From JADLHS01 sp049840435 (GTDB lineage: Bacteria > Verrucomicrobiota > Verrucomicrobiia > Limisphaerales > JADLHS01), in contig JASGKY010000060.1 in the NCBI GenBank assembly GCA_049840435.1, forward strand, positions 1 to 64,000: 64,000 nt of DNA, in the 5' to 3' direction. Positions 10,318 through 20,043 of the stretch are shown here, piece by piece. The notes below the pieces were generated by a model, which had not been told where the DNA came from, did not search any database, and worked only from the letters and a program-made list of their open reading frames with translations. The position numbers and the translations under genes are program-made. How positions within the stretch are numbered: position 1 is the first letter of the stretch; every line of letters begins with the position of its first letter.

Positions 10318-10626
10318 TTGTGTCCGAATTCGTCGCGAGAGTTTAAATTGCCGACCGACTTCAAACCGCTGCGACGGAAGTTTGGCGTTGTCACACTGAT
10401 GCTGGCGTGCCTGTTTGCGGCTAACTGGGGTTTTAGCAGTGTTGCAGATCGTTATTTACATGCGCTCGGTTTCGGTTTGGATTCGACGCATGCGGAAGTG
10501 CAGTTCGTATCAGCCAGTGAAATGTGTTGCGTGGTGATGTTCAGCGTTTCCCATCAGTCCATCGTCGTCCCGCTGACTCTACTCGCCGCCTGGCTGTTGC
10601 TCAGCAAACCGCGAAACGAAGACTGA
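10318..10626 (+). CDS. Two-TM hypothetical protein, paralog A of the FKPLRRK family
   Basis: A 102-residue frame with FKPLRRKFGVVTLMLACLFA (first membrane segment), a short outer loop, and HQSIVVPLTLLAAWLLLSKP (second membrane segment) at the C-terminus. The same ends occur in the gene at 13209-13676, and a fragment of the N-terminal part recurs at 15297-15412. These small two-TM proteins are common in planctomycetes and have no known role. The start (TTG or a nearby codon) is uncertain: the true N-terminus may be closer to the FKP motif. Confidence 0.6.
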   Translation: MCPNSSREFKLPTDFKPLRRKFGVVTLMLACLFAANWGFSSVADRYLHALGFGLDSTHAEVQFVSASEMCCVVMFSVSHQSIVVPLTLLAAWLLLSKPRNED

Positions 10627-10666
10627 CTTCGCCGATTACACCTGCCAGCAACGGCGCATGACGGGT

Positions 10667-11274
10667 TCAATACGCCAACGCCGAGACAGGACGCACCTTC
10701 TTATCGGAAGTCACTCGATAAACATACTCTGTGCTGCGTCCTCGGGTGCTATTCAGCATCATTTTCACGATTGACTCGCCTTCATAACCATGTCGGTTTA
10801 TGGAGACACTTACTTTTCGCCAAATCGGTTTCTCCGTTTCCCCATCGTACAATCTCGTTATTCAGTTCTTCGATATATTTGTCTTCGCTGCCTTCGCAGC
10901 AGGAATCAAATTGTATAAAGCCGCATCCATATTTTCTGGCCTTATTCTCAACGAAAACTTCAAACGTGGCCTTTGAGAACTCCTCCAATGTCAGGATAAC
11001 GGCCCGCCGCAACTTGATCGTTCTTCTTGGGGAAAACAAGAATCTTGAAGGTCGTCGCATCGATTCCCACGGGCCGACCAGCTTTCGTAAGGTCGCTGAG
11101 TCCAGATGCCACGAAGAATACTCCGCTGCACCCTACCATCATCGCGACCATTCCATAAATGCCAATCATCAGAAGACGCAATCCTCTTCGACCGCGTGGA
11201 AAGACTTCCTGGTCTTCCGTCGTTTTCAACTGCCTTAGTTTCCTGCGTGAACTAGCCAGGAAAAAAACACACAC
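10667..11274 (-). pseudogene. Membrane-anchored hypothetical protein, frameshifted
   Basis: Three minus-strand frame segments follow one another: an N-terminal part with a membrane segment (LRLLMIGIYGMVAMMVGCSG) and TTFKILVFPKKNDQ; a middle part with VILTLEEFSKATFEVFVENK; and a C-terminal part with KPIWRKVSVSINRHGYEGE ending at 10667. The overlaps join naturally near 10990 and 10810. No family recognised. It lies convergent with the FKPLRRK-type gene upstream. Confidence 0.5.
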
Positions 11275-11572
11275 TGGAATAACCCGAGAGCCTGAGTGCC
11301 AAGCGTTTCCATATCGATTCCAATCTTCTTGGGGAAAGAAAGCGTGACAGGAACCGCCTATTGGTCATCGGATCAAATCTAACCGACTTCCAAAGACCTC
11401 TGAATCCGATCTCTGAAATCATACTATTTGCCATCGAACGTTAGTTCAGGTCTTCAACGGCGACATTGCTTGGAGTGAGTACAGATGATCACGACCGCAA
11501 AGTTCTGAAATTGATCTCGAAACTGAGTAGGCTCGTCCATAAACTAGGGCTGTTTCGTTCACAGGAGATGTC
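11275..11572. other. Intergenic with a GGAACC-type motif
   Basis: No supported gene. Around 11336-11360 the sequence AGCGTGACAGGAACC followed by TATTGGT resembles the short gene-end motif that recurs at several places between 15.7 and 20.9 kb. Confidence 0.3.
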
Positions 11573-11695
11573 GTGTCGTCGGAACAACTAAGCATCTTGA
11601 AGAACTGGCTGTGTTTCATTGGTGTGATCGTGGTTTGCACGCTCGCAGTAGTTATTCTGTACATTTCCGCCTTGCAGTTCGGCTTCGTTCGTTGA
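11573..11695 (+). CDS. 40-residue single-TM protein
   Basis: GTG at 11573 follows an AGGAG ribosome-binding site at about 11563-11567 with normal spacing. The product begins with SSEQLSILKNW after the start and has one membrane segment of about 22 residues (CFIGVIVVCTLAVVILYISA), ending FGFVR. It is short for automated calls but has both a start signal and a clean hydrophobic span. It lies 28 bases upstream of the DUF1559-type gene and may be co-transcribed with it. Confidence 0.45.
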   Translation: MSSEQLSILKNWLCFIGVIVVCTLAVVILYISALQFGFVR

Positions 11696-11723
11696 CCAGA
11701 ATTACGAGTCGCGGAAAACGCTG

Positions 11724-12577
11724 ATGTGGCACAAAAGAATTAATTTAGCCGTCGCCCTTTTTATGGGCTTATTAGTTGCGATCGTTCTATTCCCGTGGAT
11801 TCAACAACAGCGTGCAGCCGCTCGGAAAATGCAAACAAAACTCAACATGAAACAGATTGGATTGGCTCTTCATAACTACGAAAGCACGTACAAAATGTAT
11901 CCGCCCGGCGGGGTTTTTGACCTCGAAGGGCAAGGTTTTCACGGTTGGATGACTTCAATTCTACCGTTCGTGGATGCATCGTCACTTTACAGACTTATCG
12001 ATTTCGATGAACCATGGAACTCAAAACAGAATGCCGGGCTGTTTCTGCACGGAAAGTCCTGTTACGAGAATCGCAGCGATGAGGAATTCAGAGAACCAAT
12101 CGTGAAAGCCCGTTGGGAGTTTCCTGTGGCTCATTTCTCCGCTAATTCAAACATCATGGCGGCGAACAGTTCAGTGAGACTCGAATCAATTGACAATTCA
12201 GAGCAAGTTTTCGCAGCAGGTGAACTTGTCGGAGGATTCGTCCCTTGGGGATGCCCTTACAATTGGCGTGAATTCAACGGCCTCAGTTCGACTCCGCCAA
12301 CCTTTGGTTGTTCCACAAGAGATGGTTGCCACTTTCTGTTTGTTGGTGGAAGAGTCGAATTCATTTCCCGCAGTATTTCTACGGATGTCCTGAAACGTAT
12401 GAACGGCGAAGACCATACGGGATTCAAAGCGAATTCATTAAAGATTCAACTCCTTCGACATTCCCTTGTCCACCCGACGCACTTTGGACTACGTGGAGTT
12501 CCGATGATGATAGAAAGACTCTGATTGTGGTGAAGCGAGATATCCACGGAAATGTGGTGTCTCGGACGAGAAAATAA
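11724..12577 (+). CDS. DUF1559 (H-X9-DG type) protein, C-terminus frameshifted
   Basis: The N-terminal membrane helix (INLAVALFMGLLVAIVLF) is followed by QQQRAAARKMQTKLNMKQIG and LALHNYESTYKMYPPGG, the hallmark pseudopilin-like core of planctomycete DUF1559 proteins. The C-terminal DGCHFLFVGGRVEFIS is the 'DGS.hf.f.DG.V' motif. The written frame stops at 12524 after aberrant residues. A shift near 12440 leads to STFPCPPDALWTTWSSDDDR and a stop at 12577, which fits the family's usual end better, so I give 12577. Such proteins are inner-membrane anchored and often highly paralogous; their role is unknown. Confidence 0.7.
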
Positions 12578-12695
12578 TGACTTCCACAAGAGTTTCGAGT
12601 GGCGGCCTTGCGCAAGCAAACCAAGCAACGGACATCTGAGCTCAACATCACGAACCGTTTTTCGATCTGTCTTGTTTCTGATTCGAGACACCGCC

Positions 12696-13212
12696 ATGCG
12701 AGAGTTCTTTCGTGGATCGGAACGCAAGGACAAATGCTATTTTCGCATCGCCGTTCGTTTTGCGATCCCGCTCGCGATGCTCGTCTGGGGCATTTACGTC
12801 CAACGAGGTGTGCATGCGTTGCGCAACAATTCAGGAGAGATTTCCGCCGAAACCGACTTTGAAGCCAAAGCAGACACTCATCCGACGTTCTTATAAACGC
12901 GAAGAATCTGCGAGTTATCGGTACTGGGTGGAATACCAATTCAATATCTCAGATCAGACGTATAATGGCCGCGACAGTGTCAAATGGGAACCGGGGATTT
13001 CGATCCCGGTTTACTACGAGATTGGCAATCCAGCGAACAATCGATCCGATCTTCCCAGTGATCTCGAAGGCTGGACTTGGATTTGGATGGCATTGTTTAT
13101 CTGGCTGATCACGAGTCCAAAGTTCTGGTCAGGTCCAGCACAACCTCAACGCACCAATAATCCATGGCCTGATTCCGAAACTGCAGAGCCAGCAAAGGCC
13201 CCCACGTCGTGA
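12696..13212 (+). pseudogene. DUF3592-like membrane protein, frameshifted
   Basis: ATG 12696 gives MREFFRGSERKDKCYFRIAV and a membrane segment (FAIPLAMLVWGIYVQRG). Near 12860-12890 the frame shifts, and the soluble part continues as SASYRYWVEYQFNISDQTYN and PGISIPVYYEIGNPANNRSD, followed by a second membrane segment (WTWIWMALFIWLITSP). The layout of two helices around a loop with 'Y.Y...G..Y.G...' matches DUF3592-type proteins. The stop at 13212 overlaps the GTG start of the next gene, so the two are probably translationally coupled. Confidence 0.5.
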
Positions 13213-13676
13213 TCATGCCCACATACTTCAAACCGCTGCGACGAAAACTTGGCGTTGTGACGCTGGTGTTGGCGTGCGTGTTCGCAACAGAATTTCTGCA
13301 GAGTTTTTATACGGAGGATTCGTTCGCAATCTTGAGGAATGAATTAATGTCGAGTGAAGGAGAACTCATTCTCATTCATTCAAGCGGCTGGTCGGCGGCT
13401 CCAGTTCATTGGTTCTTATTCGAGCCGGGTCAACCGTTGGGTCAGGCAATCGGGGATCACACGATCGATTTGAGCTTTAGGCGAGGTCGATTCGGATATC
13501 ATACAGTGACCGTTGATGTGCCGAGACAGAGTTCCTCCCCGGTAACGTTCGTGGTCTGCTGGCTTCCCCATTTATCGATCGTCATCCCCCTCGCCCTGCT
13601 GTCCGCCTGGCTGTTGCTCAGCAATCCGCGAGTGAAGACTGATGCGCCGATCGAACCTGCGAGTGAGGGCGCATGA
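13209..13676 (+). CDS. Two-TM hypothetical protein, paralog B of the FKPLRRK family
   Basis: YFKPLRRKLGVVTLVLACVF at the N-terminus and HLSIVIPLALLSAWLLLSNP at the C-terminus mirror the protein at 10318-10626, with a longer loop of about 100 residues between the helices. The start is GTG 13209, overlapping the previous stop, or ATG 13215. The frame is intact (155 residues). Its stop overlaps the ATG of the next frame at 13673, giving a run of three coupled genes. Function unknown. Confidence 0.65.
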   Translation: MIMPTYFKPLRRKLGVVTLVLACVFATEFLQSFYTEDSFAILRNELMSSEGELILIHSSGWSAAPVHWFLFEPGQPLGQAIGDHTIDLSFRRGRFGYHTVTVDVPRQSSSPVTFVVCWLPHLSIVIPLALLSAWLLLSNPRVKTDAPIEPASEGA

Positions 13677-14103
13677 TGGGTTACGTCAAACTGAATTCAT
13701 CAAGGGGCGATAAAAATGGGTCGGATAAGCGGGCGCAGCCGACAATTTCCCGATTGATAAAGTGCTTTTGGCACTTGTACGCGAAAGAGCTACTCAGGTT
13801 CGTCTCGCTGTCGGACTCTTTCCGCAGCTCTACTGGATTGCGCCACATTACTACCGCAAGAATCTTGTCGGTTACTGCGACTTTGTGATTCCACTTGACT
13901 CCGGAAAATGGACAAGTGAAAAACTTGCACAATTTGTGGAACGTTTCGTGCCGGAGGTCGAGAAGCGAGAACTGGAAAAGACCGGGGAGACAAAAGTCGA
14001 ATTCGAGTTTAGCTATCGAGAAATCAACGCAAGGTTCGTAGCGTTGATTTCAACAGAGGGTGAATCGACGCACATTATGGTCCGGCTACTGAAGACGTTG
14101 TGA
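13673..14103 (+). pseudogene. Hypothetical protein, frameshifted
   Basis: ATG 13673 overlaps the preceding stop (ATGA). The first ~25 codons (MMGYVKLNSSRGDKNG...) run out of frame near 13750. The downstream frame gives a coherent protein: LLALVRERATQVRLAVGLFP, then KNLVGYCDFVIPLDSGKWTS and VERFVPEVEKRELEKTGETK, ending HIMVRLLKTL at 14103. No family recognised. Confidence 0.5.
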
Positions 14104-14197
14104 GTCACAGAGACGAAGAAAAAGTGACGAAAACCGTATTTCCCATTGATACTCCGAATGAAATTGGTATTTCGTTTCGTTTGCAAAAGAGGCAAGT

Positions 14198-14509
14198 ATG
14201 TGTGTTCTGGCATTAGCTCCGCCGCTTCCTCTCATCGGCAAGATTCTTGTTGCGTTGCTGACGCTCGGGTTCCTGGCACTGGCCAAGCGTTCGAATGGAG
14301 GAAGAAACATCACCGCGTCGTCAATCCGACTCGCGATCATCGTTACTGTAGGTATGACCGTGGCGTTAGAAGTGTGTTACCCAGACCGATTTGCACCAGG
14401 TCTTGATGGCCTCGGTGTTCTTGCGGTTTTGGTCGGTGTCGTCTGTGGTAGCTGCTTGCTTAGGAAGCAGCGAGAGAAGAACATTGAGCCGCCGTCATCA
14501 CCCGATTAA
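14198..14509 (+). CDS. Three-TM hypothetical protein
   Basis: An intact 103-residue frame with three hydrophobic spans: around LPLIGKILVALLTLGFLALA, SIRLAIIVTVGMTVALEVC, and GLGVLAVLVGVVCGSCLL, followed by a charged tail (RKQREKNIEPP). It has no soluble domain and no recognised family. ATG at 14198 is the first good start. Confidence 0.5.
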   Translation: MCVLALAPPLPLIGKILVALLTLGFLALAKRSNGGRNITASSIRLAIIVTVGMTVALEVCYPDRFAPGLDGLGVLAVLVGVVCGSCLLRKQREKNIEPPSSPD

Positions 14510-14582
14510 GGGGCAGTGCCTGGTTTTCTGGTGAATCACGGCGAAAAACAGGCGGCATGAACCGAATTCCCGTGCCACAGCT

Positions 14583-15120
14583 TTAGTTTGTCACGATTTC
14601 ACATGGCTCAAATCTATAAGTTGCGTAGATTCCGTCCCGACCATCGATTCTCTTTCTAAGCACGATTTGCCCGTGAGTCGGGAAATCGTCTTCGTCTGGC
14701 GCCAAGAACATTAAAATCGTCGTATCGCCTTTGAACAACCCTCCGTCGCTGTCCACAACGAAGTCAGGTTCGTTGGTTGGATTTCCGCGTCATATTCCAT
14801 CAGTTCTGGGTTGTTCGAATCGTTGAAGCTGAAGCACAGAAAAACTCCTGTGCGATACTTATAGAATGGATTTGATTTGTTTAATCGCCACTCGAGCCAC
14901 GCTTCCTTCGCAGCTCGCCGGGGGGCTTGCCCGGGCGGCAGAACTTCGGTGACGGTTAGCTCCCTTATAAATTTCTTTGACGCCATTTCGAATCGAGTAT
15001 CGACGATGACGCCACCGTGAAATTTCCGGGAGCGTCCGGAAAAAAGTAATTCCAGACAACTAGATACGTCACGACAAATGCCACGAACCAACCCGCAACT
15101 TTGATGTACCGCATTCTCAT
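14583..15120 (-). pseudogene. Single-TM hypothetical protein, frameshifted
   Basis: ATG at 15118-15120 gives MRMRYIKVAGWFVAFVVTYL, a membrane anchor. The frame then shifts near 15000 to FIRELTVTEVLPPGQAPRRA and FYKYRTGVFLCFSFNDSNNP, and again near 14780 to DGGLFKGDTTILMFLAPDED and GIYATYRFEPCEIVTN with TAA at 14583-14585. The three segments join without overlap conflict into a protein of about 178 residues. Family unknown. Confidence 0.5.
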
Positions 15121-15296
15121 GCCGTTACTACACTCCAAAGAATCGGCTCAGAAATGGTTCGCGACGTTCAGCAACAAAGATATGTCTAGCCACTCAGCCG
15201 AGGTTAGGTCGGAAATTGACAACTTTGTTTTTGACGCGATTTTAGAACGTCTGATGAAAAAAAGGGAAATTACGAGACGACAACGGAGAGGTGGCG

Positions 15297-15415
15297 GAAA
15301 CCTTTATTTGTTCGGGTCAAAGATTGGTGTCGGGACGTTGGGGTTGGCGTGCGTGTTCCTTTGCGGTGGGATATCCTCAATCCCGCTTCAAGTTCTGGTG
15401 TTACAGACAGTTTAG
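15297..15415 (+). pseudogene. Fragment of the FKPLRRK two-TM family, paralog C
   Basis: SKIGVGTLGLACVFLCGGIS matches the first membrane segment of the genes at 10318 and 13209 (RRKxGVVTLxLACVF), then the frame ends without the C-terminal helix. The larger frame at 15101-15415 that contains it has an unrelated N-terminus, so I regard only this part as meaningful. It is a truncated third copy. Confidence 0.4.
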
Positions 15416-15432
15416 CTCAAATCAGGTGAGTC

Positions 15433-15740
15433 ATGATTGCTTTTGAAATCAGCGTCAACGGGAAGCGACTCTGTGTTCGGGGGCCAGGATCTCTCTGTAC
15501 TGACAACTTTCGTCGGTGCGCGGGTAAACTTGGTGCACAAAGCAGCCCCGTCTAAACCTGACGAAGCGGACGAGATCTACTGTGCTGTTTCCGGTTTGGC
15601 ACGGCCCAAGGACTCTGAGTTGAAGTTCCTCACCACTGGAAGGATTCTCCATTGCAAGTCGACGATATTGTTCAGGTAAAGGTCCTCGAAACGACAAAGG
15701 CGGATCGTCGAGTGTCACGCAGAAAAGCATGAGGGGAGTC
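15433..15740 (+). pseudogene. Conserved small hypothetical protein, frameshifted twice
   Basis: ATG 15433 gives MIAFEISVNGKRLCVRGPG. The frame moves to VLTTFVGARVNLVHKAAPSK and YCAVSGLARPKDSELKFL, then to SPLQVDDIVQVKVLETTKAD near 15650. The sequence 'VNGKR.C.AG...(V)...V.GL......L.W....L...D.V.V.V.E' is a pattern I recall from small cytoplasmic proteins found with other immunity-like genes; function unknown. The end is approximate. Confidence 0.4.
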
Positions 15741-15816
15741 TTGAAGTTATTGAGAAGGAGAAAAGAACGCAGGAACCATATTTTCATGTGAATGGCCTCA
15801 ATTTGAGCGACAATGA

Positions 15817-16476
15817 ATGGCAGCATACCAATATCCGATGTGGGAAAAGTATCTTGAACATCACGATCTCGATTCGTTGCGAGACGATATTCTCACGTAT
15901 CCGTGGTACGAGCCGCCGAAGACAGCGGGCGAAAGTCTGTTAATGCGTGCCGTCGAATTGCGAGATGCGGGCGCAATGAATTACTGCTCTCGATGGGTGA
16001 AAGCCCGTTGCTACCGGCTTCGGATGGCTTCACCTTTCTTCATTGAGCCGTCGATAACGTTGGTGCCGCTGGGTTTGGACTCAAACGTGAAAGTGATGAA
16101 ACAGGTCCTCGACGTGAAGCTGCCTTGGAGGTTCTCACGGCTTTGCTGGAAGCAGGGACAGACCCCAATGTCATGGGAGCCGACGGCACGCCTCTCATAC
16201 GTGCTGCGGGTTTTGGCGTCGTTGAATCAGCTCGCTTGCTACTATCGTACGGCGCGAACATCGAGGCGAGGATGCTGACTGACGGCGAATTGACCCCACT
16301 GATGCATGCGGGCATTGGACAGCCGCAGATGGTTCGATTCTTACTTGATTCGGGAGACAAACCGTTGGGCGATGAGTCGCACGTCCTTGACGGCTCCTCC
16401 TATGACATTGATCGAAATGCTGAGGTCGTGGAAGATTGCGAATGCAGAGGAAATTCTGGCAATGCTAAACTCGTAA
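15817..16476 (+). pseudogene. Ankyrin-repeat protein, frameshifted
   Basis: The ATG at 15817 opens MAAYQYPMWEKYLEHHDLDS, then LLMRAVELRDAGAMNYC. After two frame changes (about 16000-16120) the ankyrin repeats are clear: VLTALLEAGTDPNVMGADG, TPLIRAAGFGVVESARLLLS, and TPLMHAGIGQPQMVRFLLDS. A further shift leads to MLRSWKIANAEEILAMLNS and TAA at 16474-16476. Ankyrin repeats mediate protein contacts. Its C-terminus is convergent with the minus-strand gene that ends at 16465. Confidence 0.6.
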
Positions 16477-17147
16477 ACTCAACACGGGAGAAGAAAAGGC
16501 GGAAGGAACCTTATTCCGGGTTCTGCGAATTCTCTGAATATCGCGTTTCAGCCGCACTTCGCCGTAAAATTCCTCGTCCTCGTACACCTCTTCAACAGCC
16601 CAACGCGCATCCTGAATATTCCTCAAACCCAAATACCACTTCATATACTCCCGGAATCCGGCATCTTTCAAATTGAAAGGCTCTCGGAGCATTGGTTCTA
16701 AAAATCCACAGATAAACTGAATCTGCAAGTCACGACCGGCTAAGGAGAGAATTCGCGTCACGATGGGGAACAAGCACTTTTGGCAACGAACATCAGTCAG
16801 TGCCAAGCCCAAGCCATCGATGGCGCCTCTCAGCGCAGGTGATGATTCGCAATTCGGTGCACATTCAGCAGTGAGGCCAACTCGATTGAGAATCTCACAG
16901 ATCCGGCGGCCAACCGCAGCAGAGTCAATTTCTCCGGGTTCAAGCAAATCACGAGCCGCTGACAAGGTGCCAGGAACCGTCCGTCCCCCCCCGGATCAAA
17001 AAACACCCTTTCTTCAGCATATTGTTGGGCCGCACATATGTCGCCTAACCACATTGATACTCGCGGTAGCGACAGCGTCTCCCCATCCGCTTTGATTCCA
17101 CTTATCGTTCGCCAAAATCTCAAGGGCAGAGTAAATGTCAATCGCAT
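16465..17147 (-). pseudogene. Hypothetical protein, frameshifted at a poly-G run
   Basis: ATG 17147 gives MRLTFTLPLRFWRTISGIKA and WLGDICAAQQYAEERVFFDP. The reading breaks at the run of eight C (+ strand) near 16986-16993, and the protein continues as SAARDLLEPGEIDSAAVGRR, LNRVGLTAECAPNCESSPAL and WAVEEVYEDEEFYGEVRLKR to 16465. No family recognised. Its start overlaps the stop of the preceding minus-strand gene by 10 bases, so the two form a coupled pair. Confidence 0.5.
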
Positions 17148-17573
17148 GAACTTGCTCTCTCACTGATTTCCAGTACCCTTGTTAGGAACTGGAGCGATGA
17201 CAGTCGTTGCGGGACAGAAAATAAACTCGTAAACAGTATCTCCGTATTTGCAGACAGCAAATCACTGAACATCTGAAATAACTCGACGTTTTTTGTCTCC
17301 AAAGAGCCATTGCGGTAGATCCGAGCCATCCAAAGGATCGCCAAGTCCAAAATATGCTAAAAGTGGCTGTCGATGCATCCATTCGTCAAAAACATCTGCG
17401 AGTAATATTCCTTTAGTAAAGTCAAGGAGCCACTCGCAATATTCGGCAGTATTATGCGTCCACAATGATTCATGGCGGCAAAAGCATTCGACGCTAACTG
17501 TGCCGATCACAACTCGTGCACGCAGTGACAAGTCATCCAAGATGCTGGAGCGATCTTTTCGAATATGATTCAT
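17138..17573 (-). pseudogene. Hypothetical protein, frameshifted at an A run
   Basis: ATG 17573 gives MNHIRKDRSSILDDLSLRAR, then YCEWLLDFTKGILLADVFDE and YFGLGDPLDGSDLPQWLFGD. At the run of A after GDKK (about 17290-17295) the frame changes to VELFQMFSDLLSANTEILFT and LQFLTRVLEISERASSCD, stopping at 17138. The result would be a protein of about 145 residues. It precedes and overlaps the gene ending at 16465. Family unknown; the size and neighbourhood suit an immunity-type protein. Confidence 0.45.
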
Positions 17574-17590
17574 TCAAGACTCCACTGAGA

Positions 17591-17703
17591 TCCTCGCCGC
17601 TGGCAACCGTCTTCCGGCGCGATTCAACGAGGGCGTTGCCTTTTAAGCGAGCGAACACCACTGTTATCCTGTCGCTCGGAGTTGATAGAGTCAACCGGAT
17701 GGA
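17591..17703 (+). repeat. Dispersed repeat B, copy 1
   Basis: About 113 bp shared with copies at 19478-19586 and 20081-20190: CGCCGCTGGCAAC, the segment GCCTTTTAAGCGAGCG, CCTGTCGCTCGGAGTTGAT and AGTCAACCGG in the same order and orientation. On the minus strand all copies encode a similar short peptide (SRLKGxALVES-like), which I take to be incidental. Copies 1 and 3 lie just upstream of plus-strand hypothetical genes. Confidence 0.75.
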
Positions 17704-17817
17704 AGAGCTGCGGCATTTGTCGGACCAACAACGGTTCATGGCACCCGTTTGGCACCTTTTCTTTTTTGATGCAACGGGCGAATATACTGACCACACGCGC
17801 GATCAGAGAGGAGATTC

Positions 17818-18466
17818 ATGGCAGGGTACTTCATTTATTCGTTGATTCACGAGAAATTTGAGCAATTAACAATTTCGCCAACTCTCGAGCAGTGCGTTAT
17901 TCTTGCCGATGCCATCATTGATCGTTTAGAAGTTGCACTCAAAGAATACGATGGTCGTCAGGCGGCCGACGCAGCAAAATGGCCGTTGGAATGCCCACGC
18001 ACTTGCCGAATCGATTCGACAACGGTTGGCTTCAACCGACTGGTATGCCGACATGACTAATGGCGACGAGGTCATCTGGTATGATATTCTGAGCAGCCTT
18101 CAATCGGATGCGCCGGCGATTCAACTCGGAATCGGTTTTCAAAGTGAGAACGACGGATATCTCTATTGGGACACCGCGAAACTCGCTGCGAGCCTCGGCG
18201 CGAACATGATGGCTGGTCGAACATTCGGACAGAGCGGTTTCCGGTATTCTGGTAAGTCGAAAAGCCCCATTGAGTTCATGTACTCGTTGTTTCTACCAGT
18301 ACAAACGCAGTTGCTATTGAATCAACTTCGAGTCATCGCCCCGCATTTTGAGGCATTGCCAGACGAGAAAAGTCAGATGGCAGACGAGTTTCTGGAAGGC
18401 CTGCTGGAACCTGTTGAATCGATTGTGGATTCAGGGCGAGTGATGTGGGTTCAGATGGATACATAG
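17818..18466 (+). pseudogene. Hypothetical protein, frameshifted once
   Basis: ATG 17818 gives MAGYFIYSLIHEKFEQLTIS and LADAIIDRLEVALKEYDGRQ. Near 17985 the frame changes and the remainder is open to 18466: HALAESIRQRLASTDWYADM, VIWYDILSSLQSDAPAIQLG, LPVQTQLLLNQLRVIAPHFE and GLLEPVESIVDSGRVMWVQM. It would be about 215 residues, soluble and acidic. I do not recognise the family with certainty. It follows repeat B copy 1 by about 115 bases. Confidence 0.5.
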
Positions 18467-18474
18467 CCGCCGTT

Positions 18475-19343
18475 TCAGTCAACTAGACACACTGGGGATT
18501 CTGGTCTGAACAACATTCCTTTGTTGTATCGCGATACTCTATTGACCCAATCCGATTGTTTCCCGGCGCAGACTGCGGCGTCAAGCTTCTCGGGCAACTG
18601 AGGAAACTTCAGTCCGTTTCGTTCCGCAACGAACCACACAATCGACTGATGCTTCGCAAGCCAAAGTGATGGATCGCCTGTTCCTTCATCCACGTCGTGA
18701 CTGACGAATCTTTTTACCGATTCACTGAACACCTTATCGAAGCTCTTTTGATCCATTCCATATGCCGCTTCCCATGCGGAACACAGGAGTTTCGCCGACT
18801 TGTCACGGACGGCACGCAGTCGCTTAAGCACGTCCTCCAGATCAGGTGGTTGCGGTTGCATGCGAAGTATCATGCAAAGTGTTATCAGAAAGTACTCGTC
18901 TCCGAGCCTTCCTTCAGCGAGAAACTCATCCTGTACTGATTTATCGAACCATAAACTAATCCTGATCAGATCCTCCCAGCGATCCGTCAGCCCTGCAAAC
19001 AAAAATGCCAATACAACAGGACCGTACCATCGCAAATCGCGGTCCGGCCTCGATTTGTCCATATACTTAGCAGAATAGCACTCCGGTCCTTCCACCAGTG
19101 GGTGAAAAAATACTCGAGACACATATCCATCCCAGTGTTGAGATGACGCTCGATGTCCGCTACCGGACCATAACCCAAGTGCTCCAATACAGCATAGTCC
19201 AATTTATGCGTCATGCATTCGAGGCGATCGAACTCACCCAATTTCGGCATAGAGGCAAGAGTGTTGTCGCGCTCCTGCAAAAATGGTCCTTTAATATAGT
19301 CAATAAATTCGACCTGACGTCCAAGTAATTCGTGCCTCTTCAC
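18475..19343 (-). pseudogene. Imm49-like immunity protein, frameshifted
   Basis: A GTG start at 19343 gives KRHELLGRQVEFIDYIKGPF and LECMTHKLDYAVLEHLGYGP. Near 19100 the frame shifts, and the long second part has AFLFAGLTDRWEDLIRISLW, YFLITLCMILRMQPQPPDLE, KLLCSAWEAAYGMDQKSFDK, LWLAKHQSIVWFVAERNGLK and ends LVD at 18475. The all-helical pattern with a C-terminal 'W.A...S....A...GL..P.LP' is reminiscent of Imm49 proteins, which would neutralise a polymorphic toxin. No cognate toxin gene is visible nearby. Tentative. Confidence 0.45.
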
Positions 19344-19385
19344 CTCTAAAATCCCTTTGCTTTCCAATTGTTCATACCCAAACCG

Positions 19386-19420
19386 GGAGGAAGAAAAGTT
19401 GCAAGGAACCAAAATTGGTT
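19386..19420. repeat. Palindromic GGAACC element
   Basis: GGAACCAAAATTGGTTCC (about 19401-19418) is a perfect 18-base palindrome preceded by GAAAAGTTGCAA. Weaker relatives occur at 11336, 15765, 16495, 20000 and 20868, mostly at gene ends, so a terminator or REP-like role is possible. Confidence 0.45.
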
Positions 19421-19440
19421 CCTCATCAATCCGGTACGGA

Positions 19441-19586
19441 AAACGGATGCCCAGCCGGCCGGTTTCGACCCGGCAACTCCTCGCCGCTGGCAACTTGTCT
19501 TCGACGCGATTTAACGAGGGCTTTGCCTTTTAAGCGAGTGGACACCACGGTTATCCTGTCGCTCGGAGTTGATGGAGTCAACCGGC
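19441..19586 (+). repeat. Dispersed repeat B, copy 2
   Basis: It carries the core shared with 17591-17703. It also shares with copy 3 an extra upstream part (AAACGGATG...CCGGTTTCGACCCGGCAACT), so copies 2 and 3 are more alike in extent. It ends about 85 bases before the plus-strand gene at 19672. Confidence 0.75.
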
Positions 19587-19671
19587 GATGATGTACGAGC
19601 CGTTCTGAACCGAGAACGGTTCAGAATCAAAATCGGTACCCGCCACCGATTACGCTCCCCCGGAAAACAAT

Positions 19672-19974
19672 ATGGACAGAAAAACAGTTTTTGTTCGATT
19701 CATTTCGAATGACTATTCAATTGACTATTGGTCAGACGTGGCGATTGAAGAGGCGATTGAACTCGCTAATGCTTTTTCTCAAATCGATTGGGTATCGCTT
19801 CGATCCGAGTCAGGCAACCTGCCGCCAAATGTTCAGGCTAGACTTGCACAAGTTGCAGGCGGGGTTTCAACATACGACTCCGAGATCGGAGAAATGTTGT
19901 TCGCAATGCTTTCGAGTGACGATGCTGACGTCGTGGAATCAAGTCTTCGATTCTCTAAACACAATCAGCCATAG
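19672..19974 (+). CDS. Hypothetical 100-residue protein
   Basis: An intact frame starting MDRKTVFVRFISNDYSIDYW, then AIELANAFSQIDWVSLRSES and EIGEMLFAMLSSDDADVVES. It is acidic, soluble and has no family I can name. It lies between repeat B copies 2 and 3, which makes it a neat single-gene unit. Size, acidity and neighbours suggest an immunity-type protein, but this is inference only. Confidence 0.5.
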   Translation: MDRKTVFVRFISNDYSIDYWSDVAIEEAIELANAFSQIDWVSLRSESGNLPPNVQARLAQVAGGVSTYDSEIGEMLFAMLSSDDADVVESSLRFSKHNQP

Positions 19975-20043
19975 GTGGCCTAACAGATTGAACAGAGAAA
20001 AGCTGCCAAGAACCGATATTGGTCCCGCATCAATGCAGTAAGG

